Positions 1 to 6,781 of a DNA stretch of 11,818 nucleotides are shown piece by piece. The stretch comes from Gammaproteobacteria bacterium (lineage in GTDB: Bacteria > Pseudomonadota > Gammaproteobacteria > JAPPPA01). The DNA lies in assembly GCA_028817755.1 (NCBI GenBank), contig JAPPPA010000145.1, positions 1 to 11,818 of the forward strand, in the 5' to 3' direction. The translations under genes were made by a program, and so were the position numbers. The first letter of the stretch is position 1; each line of letters opens with the position of its first letter. A model generated the notes under the pieces. It worked only from the letters and a program-made list of their open reading frames with translations. It had not been told where the DNA came from and did no database searches.

Positions 1-109
1 CGCTGACTTTAACCGCTTACATAGCAGGGCCAGTGGGCTTTATATGGTGGCGAGTGTTTTCGGTCTCGCCATTGTCGCGTTTCGCGGCCATTTGGCCGCG
101 GAGCGATAA
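1..109 (+). CDS. 3' end of a probable DUF4149-family membrane protein (partial)
   Basis: An open frame enters from the left edge (first full codon at 2) and stops at TAA 107-109, giving 35 visible residues. The pattern F-x-x-L-H-x-x-[SA]-x-x-L-Y followed by a hydrophobic stretch (MVASVFGLAIVAF) and a short basic tail is what I expect at the C-terminus of DUF4149 (TMEM205-like) proteins, where the last segment is a transmembrane helix. Context supports this: in Pseudomonas a small membrane protein of this kind lies between greA and yhbY, convergent with yhbY. The family's function is not established. Only the tail is visible, so the family call is moderate. That a real coding region ends here is more secure, since the neighbouring gene converges on it with only 8 bases between the two stops. 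Confidence 0.55.
   Translation, partial: ADFNRLHSRASGLYMVASVFGLAIVAFRGHLAAER
78..105 (+). other. Inverted repeat / hairpin at the convergent gene ends
   Basis: Bases 83-90 (CGCGGCCA) and 93-100 (TGGCCGCG) are perfect inverted copies. The pairing extends outwards to 78-82/101-105 with two G-U pairs, giving a 12-bp RNA stem with a four-base loop (90-93). It lies in the last codons of the left-edge gene, just before its stop and the convergent yhbY stop. Neither strand has a following T-run, so it is not a canonical intrinsic terminator. It may still protect the 3' end of the plus-strand mRNA. The two G-U pairs become A-C mismatches on the minus-strand RNA, so the structure favours the plus transcript. 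Confidence 0.4.
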
Positions 110-117
110 CTGAGTCT

Positions 118-444
118 TTAGCCTTTAGGTAGGCGAAGCTCTTCTAAAGTGGTGCGTTTGCCAGCTTTATAACTAGCTGGGCGAGGGCGGTAAAATACCG
201 CGACATTCCCGATGCGTTGTACCAAGGTTAGATCCAGCGGTTCTGCTAGCTCGGCAATCATTTGGTCGCGTAGTTCGCTATCGCCTACCGCAAATTTCAC
301 TTTAATCAGCTCGTGGTGGCTAGCGGCCAAATCTGTTTCTGTACGCAAGTTTTCGCTTAAGCCTTTGTCGCCAACCATAATCACCGGTTTTAAGCCGTGG
401 GCGATAGCTTTAAGATACTTGCGTTGTTTAATTGTCAATTCCAT
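118..444 (-). CDS. yhbY: YhbY, CRS1-YhbY domain RNA-binding protein, ribosome assembly
   Basis: This is a 108-residue protein that is almost entirely one CRS1-YhbY (CRM) domain. The family binds RNA and associates with pre-50S ribosomal particles in E. coli. Visible hallmarks are the N-terminal helix with TIKQRKYLKAIAHGLKP, the GDKG loop at residues 25-28 (the GxxG loop of this KH-like fold), the HHELIKVKF strand at about 43-51, and the C-terminal IGNVAVFYRP strand at about 78-87. The length is slightly over the 97 residues of E. coli YhbY because of a basic tail (residues 88-108). The start at 444 aligns with the family N-terminus; the Shine-Dalgarno before it is weak (a GGA about 8 bases upstream). 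It is divergent from rlmE, another 50S assembly gene, as in Pseudomonas. Confidence 0.93.
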   Translation of the reverse strand: MELTIKQRKYLKAIAHGLKPVIMVGDKGLSENLRTETDLAASHHELIKVKFAVGDSELRDQMIAELAEPLDLTLVQRIGNVAVFYRPRPASYKAGKRTTLEELRLPKG

Positions 445-477
445 AAAATCGTCCGGTATAAACGCATCTTTTCGCCC

Positions 478-558
478 CTAGACGGCGTTGCGTTTGATCT
501 GCGAATGCTCACATATTATTCATATGCTGCGCGTTCGGTCTCAAACGCGCCTTGCTAG
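478..558. repeat. Long imperfect palindrome between yhbY and rlmE
   Basis: An 81-base inverted-repeat structure fills much of the divergent intergenic region (445-619). Paired arms, outside to inside: CTAG 478-481 with CTAG 555-558; GGC 484-486 with GCC 549-551; GCGTTTGA 490-497 with TCAAACGC 541-548; CGAATGC 502-508 with GCGTTCG 531-537 (one G-U); CA 510-511 with TG 528-529; CATAT 512-516 with ATATG 522-526. The apical loop is 517-521. That is about 29 base pairs broken by small bulges and internal loops. There is no T-run after it on either strand. The pattern of conserved arms with mismatched joints resembles dispersed REP/MITE-like intergenic palindromes, but I see no second copy in this window, so calling it a repeat family is inference. 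Confidence 0.6.
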
Positions 559-619
559 GAACAAAAATCTACGTTTCTAACGAACAATTTCTATTCTTTG
601 CGGAAGGCGCGCATTCTAC

Positions 620-1267
620 ATGGCTAAAAACTCCAAAAGCAGCAGAAAGTGGTTGGATGAGCATTTTTCTGATCACTATGTAAAGCGCTCGCAGGCGGAA
701 GGCTGGCGTTCGCGTGCGGTTTATAAGCTAGAAGAAATTGATAAAAAAGATCGGCTGATTAAGCCGAAGATGAATGTGGTTGATTTGGGCGCGGCGCCCG
801 GTGGTTGGAGCCAGTACGCCGCCCGTGCCATGCGTGAACGCGGCGGAGAAGGCAGGGTTTTTGCATTAGATATTTTGCCGATGGCCTCTATTGCGGGGGT
901 TGAGTTTATTGAAGGCGACTTTCGGGAAGCCCAGGTTTTGGACCAGCTGTTAGCAATGATGGGCAATGTGGCCGAAAATCAGGGCGCTGACCTTGTATTA
1001 TCGGATATGGCCCCCAATACATCTGGAGTGGCGGCGGTAGATCTGCCGCGAGCCATGTATTTGTGTGAATTAGCCATGGAATTGGCTGTGCAAGTATTGA
1101 AACCTGAGGGGCGTTTTTTGGTCAAAGTGTTCCAAGGGCAAGGGTTTGAAGATTATTTGCGGGATATGCGTAGCAACTTTTCGCAGGTTATCACTCGCAA
1201 ACCTCAGGCCTCGCGGTCACGTTCGCGTGAAATCTATTTGCTCGCGTCAAAGCCCAAGCGCAACTAA
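620..1267 (+). CDS. rlmE: 23S rRNA 2'-O-ribose methyltransferase RlmE (RrmJ/FtsJ)
   Basis: It methylates the 2'-OH of U2552 (E. coli numbering) in the A-loop of 23S rRNA using S-adenosylmethionine, late in 50S assembly. The 215-residue product matches the usual length (209 in E. coli) and aligns throughout. The SAM-binding motif I is VVDLGAAPGGWSQY (residues 53-66). The catalytic triad K-D-K is present: Lys36 (in VYKLEEI), Asp129 (in SDMAPN) and Lys169 (in LVKVFQG). The C-terminal signature RKPQASRSRSREIYLLA is typical. The ATG at 620 is preceded by GGAAGG at 602-607, a somewhat long spacing of 12 bases. It sits 77 bases upstream of ftsH in the same direction; this rlmE-ftsH pair is conserved in gammaproteobacteria. 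Arginine codons are mixed (AGA, AGG, CGG and CGA all occur), unlike the nqr genes further right. Confidence 0.97.
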   Translation: MAKNSKSSRKWLDEHFSDHYVKRSQAEGWRSRAVYKLEEIDKKDRLIKPKMNVVDLGAAPGGWSQYAARAMRERGGEGRVFALDILPMASIAGVEFIEGDFREAQVLDQLLAMMGNVAENQGADLVLSDMAPNTSGVAAVDLPRAMYLCELAMELAVQVLKPEGRFLVKVFQGQGFEDYLRDMRSNFSQVITRKPQASRSRSREIYLLASKPKRN

Positions 1268-1344
1268 AATTAGTGTTTGGCACCTTAATTAACCATCGCT
1301 GTGATGGGTGAGCGGCAAGGGCGCTCAGTACTGTTGGAGTTCGG

Positions 1345-3273
1345 ATGAATAACTCGATGAAAAATTTGTTGTTGTGGGCCGTGATTGCTGCCGTTTTGGT
1401 GGGCGTTTTTCAAACCTACAGCAATAAGCAGCAAGCTCAGCATACGATTGGCTATTCTGACTTTCTAAGCTTGGTTGATGACGGTGCCGTTGGCGAAGTT
1501 GTGATTGATGGCGATGTCGTATACGGCAAGTTAACAACCGGCCAGCAATTCCGTACTAACAGTCCTGAAACAAACTATGGCCCGCTGATTGGGGACTTGA
1601 AGCAGCAGGGCATTAAGTTTGAAGCTAAAGAGAAAGAGCGCCAGTCGCTGTTAACGCATATCTTTATTTCTTGGTTCCCGTTCTTACTACTGATTGGTGT
1701 GTGGATCTTCTTCATGCGTCAGATGCAGGGCGGTGGCGGTGCTGGCGGCCGTGGTGCGATGTCGTTTGGCAAAAGCAAAGCCAAGCTATTGAATGAGGAC
1801 CAGATCAAAGTCACCTTTGAAGATGTTGCTGGTTGTGACGAAGCTAAAGAAGAAGTAGTCGAACTCGTAGACTTTCTTAAAGATCCGGGCAAGTTCCAAA
1901 AACTAGGCGGCACCATCCCTAAAGGCGTGTTGATGGTTGGTCCTCCGGGTACCGGTAAAACGCTATTGGCTAAGTCGGTTGCGGGTGAGGCGAAGGTGCC
2001 TTTCTTCACCATCTCTGGTTCTGACTTTGTTGAAATGTTTGTTGGTGTGGGTGCATCGCGTGTGCGTGACATGTTTGAGCAAGCGAAAAAGCACGCTCCC
2101 TGCATTATCTTTATCGATGAAATTGATGCCGTAGGTCGCCATCGTGGTGCTGGTGTGGGTGGTGGTCATGATGAGCGTGAGCAAACCCTGAACCAATTGT
2201 TGGTTGAAATGGATGGCTTCGAAGGCCATGAAGGCATCATTGTGATTGCCGCGACTAACCGTCCAGATGTATTAGATCCTGCGTTATTGCGTCCCGGTCG
2301 TTTTGACCGCCAAGTAACCGTTGGCTTGCCTGACATTAAAGGACGCGAACAAATTCTTGAAGTGCATATGCGCAAAGTGCCGCTAGGCAAAGATGTAAAA
2401 GCCAGCGTTATTGCGCGTGGTACACCCGGTTTCTCAGGTGCTGACTTAGCTAACCTAGTGAACGAGGCGGCACTGTTTGCCGCGCGTAAGAATCAGCGCT
2501 TGGTCGACATGGCTAACTTTGAACAAGCCAAAGACAAAATCTTAATGGGCGTGGAACGTAAAACCATGGTCATGTCAGAAGATGAGAAGAAGCTGACGGC
2601 TTACCACGAAGCGGGGCATGCGATTGTGGGCTTAAAAGTGCCGGAACATGATCCGGTTTATAAAGTCAGCATTATTCCGCGTGGCCGAGCCTTGGGCGTT
2701 ACCATGTTTTTGCCTGAGCAAGACCGTTATAGCTATAGCAAGCAACGCCTACAGAGTCAGATTGATTCTTTATTCGGTGGCCGCATCGCTGAAGAGATGA
2801 TCTTTGGCGCCATGGCGGTCACAACGGGTGCTAGTAACGATATTGAGCGCGCTACAGAGTTGGCTCGCAATATGGTGACCAAGTGGGGCTTAAGCGACAA
2901 ACTAGGGCCCTTGTCTTACTCTGAAGACGAGGGTGAGGTTTTTCTTGGCCGTTCAGTGACTCAGCATAAGAATGTTTCTAGTGAGACGGCGAAAGCGATC
3001 GATGAAGAAATTCGACGCATCATTGATGAAAGTTATGCGCGCGCCGAGAAAATCCTGAAAGACAATGAAGACAAGCTACATTCTATGTCAGACGCCCTGA
3101 TGGAATATGAAACCATTGACCAATGGCAGCTTGCTGACGTGATGGAAGGCAAGCCAGTGCGTAAGCCTAAAGATTGGGATAAACCATCTAGTGGTGGCGG
3201 CGCTTCTAGTAGTGGTGACGCGGAAGACTCTGCCAATGTAACGCCTATTGGTGGGCCAGCAGGCGAGCATTAA
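1345..3273 (+). CDS. ftsH: ATP-dependent zinc metalloprotease FtsH
   Basis: This is a membrane-anchored hexameric AAA+ protease that degrades misassembled membrane proteins and regulatory proteins. The 642 residues match the E. coli length closely. Visible order: transmembrane helix 1 at about 7-24; a periplasmic domain; transmembrane helix 2 at about 105-124; a Gly-rich linker (129-137); the AAA module with Walker A GPPGTGKT (199-206), Walker B IIFIDEID (254-261) and the ATNRPD...LLRPGRFDR second region of homology (303-322); then the protease domain with zinc motif HEAGH (421-425) and third zinc ligand Asp499. The start at 1345 is chosen because GGAG (1336-1339) lies 5 bases upstream; the alternative Met5 would have no well-placed ribosome binding site. 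The tail after about 610 is Ser/Gly-rich and probably disordered. An intrinsic terminator follows the stop. Confidence 0.98.
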   Translation: MNNSMKNLLLWAVIAAVLVGVFQTYSNKQQAQHTIGYSDFLSLVDDGAVGEVVIDGDVVYGKLTTGQQFRTNSPETNYGPLIGDLKQQGIKFEAKEKERQSLLTHIFISWFPFLLLIGVWIFFMRQMQGGGGAGGRGAMSFGKSKAKLLNEDQIKVTFEDVAGCDEAKEEVVELVDFLKDPGKFQKLGGTIPKGVLMVGPPGTGKTLLAKSVAGEAKVPFFTISGSDFVEMFVGVGASRVRDMFEQAKKHAPCIIFIDEIDAVGRHRGAGVGGGHDEREQTLNQLLVEMDGFEGHEGIIVIAATNRPDVLDPALLRPGRFDRQVTVGLPDIKGREQILEVHMRKVPLGKDVKASVIARGTPGFSGADLANLVNEAALFAARKNQRLVDMANFEQAKDKILMGVERKTMVMSEDEKKLTAYHEAGHAIVGLKVPEHDPVYKVSIIPRGRALGVTMFLPEQDRYSYSKQRLQSQIDSLFGGRIAEEMIFGAMAVTTGASNDIERATELARNMVTKWGLSDKLGPLSYSEDEGEVFLGRSVTQHKNVSSETAKAIDEEIRRIIDESYARAEKILKDNEDKLHSMSDALMEYETIDQWQLADVMEGKPVRKPKDWDKPSSGGGASSSGDAEDSANVTPIGGPAGEH

Positions 3274-3293
3274 TCCGTATTCGCTTAAGCTAT

Positions 3294-3324
3294 AAAGCCG
3301 GTGACGCGAGTCATCGGCTTTTTT
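3294..3324 (+). terminator. Strong rho-independent terminator after ftsH
   Basis: The stem AAAGCCGGTGAC (3294-3305) pairs with GTCATCGGCTTT (3310-3321) over 12 base pairs with a single G-U. It is closed by a GCGA tetraloop (3306-3309, GNRA type), and a run of six Ts spans 3319-3324. It begins 21 bases after the ftsH stop. Its 3' end lies 6 bases before the folP Shine-Dalgarno (3331-3333). It therefore excludes the longer folP reading from GTG 3301, which would start inside the stem. folP must be expressed either by readthrough or from a promoter I could not identify. Confidence 0.9.
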
Positions 3325-3339
3325 ATTGTTGGAATAACT

Positions 3340-4167
3340 ATGTTTTTGGACTGCGCGGGCAAAACCTTAGATTTAAGTACGCCTCAAGTAATGGGCGTCT
3401 TAAATGTCACGCCAGATTCTTTTTCTGATGGTGGCAGCTGGTCAACATTAGACGCCGCTATTTCACAAGCAGAGGCAATGGTTGAACAGGGCGCTGCCAT
3501 TATTGATATTGGTGGTGAATCAACGCGCCCAGGAGCGCCTGCCGTGAGTGTTGAAGATGAACTAGCGCGTGTGTTGCCGGTGATTGAGGTGTTGGCGCCA
3601 CGTTTGCCTGTACCTATCTCAATCGACACCAGTAAGCCTGAAGTTATGCGTGCTGCTGCGGCGGAGGGCGTGGGGCTTATTAACGATGTGCTAGCACTGC
3701 AAGCCAAAAGGGCTTTGGCTGCTGCAGCAGAATTGAATTTGCCAGTTTGCTTAATGCATATGCAGGGTTCGCCTCGCACGATGCAGCAAGATCCTCAATA
3801 TGTCGATGTGGTCAGTGATGTGGCTGGCTTTCTAGCTCACAGAGCGGCTGCGGCCATAAGCGCGGGCGTTGCCAAGCAAAATATCTTGCTAGATCCGGGT
3901 TTTGGGTTTGGCAAAACAGTGGAACATAATTATCAACTATTGGCTGGTTTAGAGCGGCTGCCGGAAGCCTTTCCGTTATTAGTGGGCATGTCTCGTAAAA
4001 GCATGTTGGGTGCGATCTTGGATAAACCTGTCGACCAACGATTGCATGCGGGCGTAGCCGCGGCGACAATTGCAGCCATGAAAGGGGCAGCAGTTATTCG
4101 TACGCACGATGTGGCTGAAACAGTAGACGCTCTAAAAATAACAAGCGCGACGCTAAGAGGAGAATAG
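3340..4167 (+). CDS. folP: Dihydropteroate synthase FolP
   Basis: It joins p-aminobenzoate to 6-hydroxymethyl-7,8-dihydropterin diphosphate to make dihydropteroate in folate synthesis, and is the target of sulfonamides. With the start at ATG 3340 the protein has 275 residues (282 in E. coli). Conserved parts of the TIM barrel are in place: NVTPDSFSDGG (22-32), DIGGESTRPGA (57-67), SIDTSKPEV with Asp96, Asn115 in LINDV, MHMQGSPRTMQ (139-149), DPGFGFGK with Asp185, GMSRKSM (216-222), and RTHDV with Arg254 and His256. These pterin- and phosphate-binding residues all look intact. The 3340 start is preferred over an in-frame GTG at 3301 because GTG lies inside the terminator stem, GGA (3331-3333) is correctly spaced before 3340, and MFLDCAGKTLDLS aligns with the E. 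coli N-terminus. glmM begins 3 bases after its stop, so the two are co-transcribed. Confidence 0.96.
   Translation: MFLDCAGKTLDLSTPQVMGVLNVTPDSFSDGGSWSTLDAAISQAEAMVEQGAAIIDIGGESTRPGAPAVSVEDELARVLPVIEVLAPRLPVPISIDTSKPEVMRAAAAEGVGLINDVLALQAKRALAAAAELNLPVCLMHMQGSPRTMQQDPQYVDVVSDVAGFLAHRAAAAISAGVAKQNILLDPGFGFGKTVEHNYQLLAGLERLPEAFPLLVGMSRKSMLGAILDKPVDQRLHAGVAAATIAAMKGAAVIRTHDVAETVDALKITSATLRGE
4156..4162 (+). promoter_or_regulatory. Ribosome binding site fixing the GTG start of glmM
   Basis: AGAGGAG lies 8 bases before GTG 4171, inside the last codons of folP. An in-frame TAG (4165-4167, also the folP stop) sits two codons upstream of the GTG, so no longer N-terminus is possible, and a later start would lose the conserved FGTDG motif. 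Confidence 0.85.
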
Positions 4168-4170
4168 CGA

Positions 4171-5532
4171 GTGAAGTTTGGAACCGATGGCGTTCGTGGT
4201 CGTGTTGGTGTTGAGCCGATGACGGCTTCTAATATGTTGGCATTGGGTCAGGCTGCTGGGCGGGTGCTCGCGGCAAATGCGAAAGATGGTCAAGGCGGCA
4301 TTAAGCGTCGCGTGTTAATTGGTAAAGACACGCGCGTTTCTGGCTATATGATTGAATCAGCGCTGGAAGCGGGTTTGATTGCGGCTGGCGTTGATGTGCG
4401 TTTGCTTGGTCCACTACCCACGCCAGCCATTGCGTATTTGACCAGAACTTTCCGCGCCAGCGCCGGCATTGTAATTTCGGCCTCGCATAATCCTTACTAC
4501 GACAATGGCATCAAATTTTTTGGGCCGGATGGCCGTAAGTTGGACGATGAAACCGAAGCGGCTATCGAAGCAGCCGTGCGCGAAGGTTTGCGTACCAATG
4601 GTTCTGACTCGCTAGGGCAAGCTAAGCGTGTAGATGATGCCGCGGGTCGCTATATCGAGTTTTGCAAAAGTACCTATCCGGCAGACTGTTCGTTGCAGGG
4701 TGTTCATATCGCATTAGATTGCGCGCATGGTGCCGCCTATATGTGTGGCCCTAAAGTATTTGAAGAGTTAGGCGCGAAAGTAACGCTAATGGGTGCTGAG
4801 CCTAATGGTGTGAATATCAACGCAGGAGTCGGCTCGACAGAGCCTGCCGCATTAGCTCAACTAGTCAAAGAATGCGGTGCTGATGTGGGTATCGCCTTCG
4901 ATGGCGATGCGGATCGCCTGCAGATGGTGACAGCTGAGGGCAATTTGGTTGATGGTGACCAACTGCTATTTATTGCCGCCTGTGAGCGCCAAAGGTTAGG
5001 TGAGTTACAGGGCCCGGTTGTGGGCACGATTATGTCTAACCTAGGCCTAGAAAACGCCATTACCGAAAAGGGCATGGAGTTTATCCGCGCTGATGTTGGT
5101 GACCGTTACGTGATGGCTGAGCTAAAAGCACGTGGTGGTGTGATTGGTGGTGAGACGTCGGGGCATATGTTGTGCCTTGATAAAACCACCACCGGTGATG
5201 CGATTATTGCGGCGCTAGATGTGTTGTCAGTGATGTGTCGCCATGAAAAATCACTGGCCGAACTGGCAGCGGGCATGCCGCAATACCCTCAACAAACCAC
5301 CAATGTGGATGTTGAAAACGCGCCATTTGATAAAGCTGATATTGCCTCCCAGCCGGCGGTGCAAAAGGCAAAAGCCGATGCAGAGCAAGCGTTGGGCAAA
5401 CAAGGCCGCATTATCCTGCGCCCGTCGGGGACTCAACCGGTCGTACGTGTAACGGTTGAAGCGCAAACACAAGCATTAGTAGATCAGCATTTGCCGACTT
5501 TGGTGGCTGCTGTAGAAGCAGCCGCGGGCTAA
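4171..5532 (+). CDS. glmM: Phosphoglucosamine mutase GlmM
   Basis: It interconverts glucosamine-6-phosphate and glucosamine-1-phosphate, the step leading to UDP-N-acetylglucosamine for peptidoglycan and lipopolysaccharide. The 453-residue protein has the four-domain phosphohexomutase layout: FGTDGVRGRVG at the N-terminus (3-13); catalytic phosphoserine Ser105 in ISASHNPYYDNG; the Mg2+ loop DGDAD (244-248); the sugar-binding loop GGETSGH (326-332); and the phosphate-binding loop RPSGTQP (417-423). Two details are unusual. The N-terminus is short, with GTG coding the Met only one residue before FGTDG, where E. coli has about five more residues. The phosphate loop reads SGTQP instead of the SGTEP normal in GlmM, with Gln422 encoded by CAA (5434-5436). 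No frameshift or truncation is visible. It is translationally close to folP and followed after 15 bases by tpiA. Confidence 0.97.
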   Translation: MKFGTDGVRGRVGVEPMTASNMLALGQAAGRVLAANAKDGQGGIKRRVLIGKDTRVSGYMIESALEAGLIAAGVDVRLLGPLPTPAIAYLTRTFRASAGIVISASHNPYYDNGIKFFGPDGRKLDDETEAAIEAAVREGLRTNGSDSLGQAKRVDDAAGRYIEFCKSTYPADCSLQGVHIALDCAHGAAYMCGPKVFEELGAKVTLMGAEPNGVNINAGVGSTEPAALAQLVKECGADVGIAFDGDADRLQMVTAEGNLVDGDQLLFIAACERQRLGELQGPVVGTIMSNLGLENAITEKGMEFIRADVGDRYVMAELKARGGVIGGETSGHMLCLDKTTTGDAIIAALDVLSVMCRHEKSLAELAAGMPQYPQQTTNVDVENAPFDKADIASQPAVQKAKADAEQALGKQGRIILRPSGTQPVVRVTVEAQTQALVDQHLPTLVAAVEAAAG

Positions 5533-5547
5533 CAATAAGGACAAGAA

Positions 5548-6288
5548 ATGAGTATTACCCCTTTAGTCATGGGTAACTGGAAAATGAATGGGCGCGCTGA
5601 AGCGTTGCAGCATTTTTTGGAAGATGTGCAGCTAACTACCAAAGTTGATACGGCGCTATGTCCGCCGTCGCTATATTTGGCGTCTGCGTTTAAGGCCGGT
5701 CTGGCATTTGGTGCGCAAGATGTGTCGGCTGAAACGGATGGTGCTCGCACGGGTGAGCTTAGTGCTGCGATGCTAAAAGATGTGGGCTGCGCCTATGCGT
5801 TGGTTGGCCATTCAGAGCGCCGCGAATATCACGCCGAAACTAATGAGTTGGTGGCGGAAAAAGCCAGCGCAGCCGTTGCGCAAGGCTTGGTTCCAGTTTT
5901 CTGTGTTGGCGAGACATTGGCGCAACGTGAAGCTGGTGAAGTAGAGCAGGTCATTGCTGAGCAGCTCGCGCCATTGCTTGCTTTGCCGGATGTGATTGGC
6001 AAAGTTGTTGTTGCATATGAGCCGGTTTGGGCCATTGGCACCGGAAAAACCGCAAGTAGTGAAGATGCGCAGCAAGTTCATGCGTATATCCGTACACAGT
6101 TTGCAGCAGTTGATGCTAAAATCGCCGCCGCTTTGCGAATCCTCTATGGTGGTAGCGTTAAACCCGACAATGCAGCGGAACTGTGTTCTATGCCTGACAT
6201 TAACGGTGCGCTGGTTGGAGGCGCGTCTTTAGACGCCGCGAGCTTTAATGAAATTATTCAAGCGGCAGCCGCAACTGTTGCCGCCTAA
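5548..6288 (+). CDS. tpiA: Triosephosphate isomerase TpiA
   Basis: It interconverts dihydroxyacetone phosphate and glyceraldehyde-3-phosphate in glycolysis and gluconeogenesis. The length of 246 residues is usual for the family. All catalytic residues are present: Asn10 and Lys12 in GNWKMNG, His88 in VGHSERR, and Glu158 in AYEPVWAIGTGK (the flexible loop 6 is about 159-169). The phosphate-binding loops GGSV (201-204) and GGASL (224-228) are also intact. The start at 5548 has AAGGA (5537-5541) 6 bases upstream. It lies between glmM and secG, a neighbourhood shared with Pseudomonas, and is probably part of the folP-glmM-tpiA-secG transcript. Confidence 0.98.
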   Translation: MSITPLVMGNWKMNGRAEALQHFLEDVQLTTKVDTALCPPSLYLASAFKAGLAFGAQDVSAETDGARTGELSAAMLKDVGCAYALVGHSERREYHAETNELVAEKASAAVAQGLVPVFCVGETLAQREAGEVEQVIAEQLAPLLALPDVIGKVVVAYEPVWAIGTGKTASSEDAQQVHAYIRTQFAAVDAKIAAALRILYGGSVKPDNAAELCSMPDINGALVGGASLDAASFNEIIQAAAATVAA

Positions 6289-6317
6289 AGCCCTAAATTA
6301 GGCTAGTAAGGTTAAAT

Positions 6318-6683
6318 ATGTACACCGTTCTTCAAATTGCCCAGCTGGTATTGGCCATTGTTTTGATTGGCTTAGTACTGATTCAACAAGGTAAAGGTGC
6401 CACAGCTGGCGCTGGCTTTGGTGGTGGCGGTGGTGCTTCCGGCACTGTCTTTGGTGCGCGTGGTTCTGCAGGATTCTTAACACGCCTTACCGGAATTTTG
6501 GCTGCTGTGTTTTTTGCCTTGTGTATTGCGATGGCATGGTTTGTAAACGCTGAGAAAAAAGGCTCTGGCAGTGTGCTTGATCAAATTGAAGCGCCGGCTG
6601 TTGAGCAAAACAGTGTAATTCCAAGCGCTGAGCCGCTAACGCAGCCAGCCGTGAGTGACGTACCAGCCGCAGACGGTCAGTAA
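6318..6683 (+). CDS. secG: Protein translocase subunit SecG
   Basis: This is the small accessory subunit of the SecYEG inner-membrane channel, which aids preprotein export. The 121 residues (110 in E. coli) show the family layout. Transmembrane helix 1 is at about 3-22, ending in the conserved LIQQGKGA (21-28). A Gly/Ala-rich loop with FGGGGGASGTVFG (34-46) follows, then GFLTRLTGILA leading into transmembrane helix 2 (about 58-76). A variable Pro/Ala/Glu-rich tail runs to 121. TAAGG (6307-6311) precedes the ATG by 6 bases. The tRNA-Leu gene begins 11 bases after the stop, so both probably share a transcript, as in other gammaproteobacteria with this order. Confidence 0.97.
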   Translation: MYTVLQIAQLVLAIVLIGLVLIQQGKGATAGAGFGGGGGASGTVFGARGSAGFLTRLTGILAAVFFALCIAMAWFVNAEKKGSGSVLDQIEAPAVEQNSVIPSAEPLTQPAVSDVPAADGQ

Positions 6684-6694
6684 ATAAAAATTCA

Positions 6695-6781
6695 GCCGAG
6701 GTGGTGGAATTGGTAGACACGCCATCTTGAGGGGGTGGTGAGCTTACGCTCGTGCGGGTTCAAGTCCCGCTCTCGGCACCA
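6695..6781 (+). tRNA. tRNA-Leu(GAG)
   Basis: An 87-nt class II tRNA can be folded by hand. The acceptor stem is GCCGAGG (6695-6701) with TCTCGGC (6771-6777). The D stem is GTG/CAC (6704-6706/6718-6720), with TTGGTAGA in the loop. The anticodon stem CCATC/GGTGG (6722-6726/6734-6738) encloses loop TTGAGGG with anticodon GAG at 6729-6731. The long variable arm has stem GAGC/GCTC (6740-6743/6748-6751). The T stem GCGGG/CCCGC (6754-6758/6766-6770) encloses TTCAAGT. The CCA end is encoded (6779-6781). The sequence is very close to the E. coli GAG leucine tRNA as I remember it, and secG followed by this tRNA is a standard arrangement. It reads CUC and CUU codons. Confidence 0.97.

Noticed and set aside
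1293..1307. CCATC/GATGG inverted repeat between rlmE and ftsH
   Set aside because: Only 5 bp and no T-run. Too weak to call a terminator or operator. I also looked for a heat-shock sigma-32 promoter before ftsH and found no convincing match.
1719..2105. Minus-strand 128-residue open frame inside ftsH, and other long antisense frames in folP and nqrA
   Set aside because: They lie fully inside well-identified genes, have low-complexity or unfamiliar products, and lack ribosome binding sites. They are shadows of the coding strand.
3301..3339. Upstream GTG start adding 13 residues to FolP
   Set aside because: The GTG lies inside the ftsH terminator stem, and the extra residues are partly encoded by the terminator itself. 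ATG 3340 has a Shine-Dalgarno and matches the family N-terminus.
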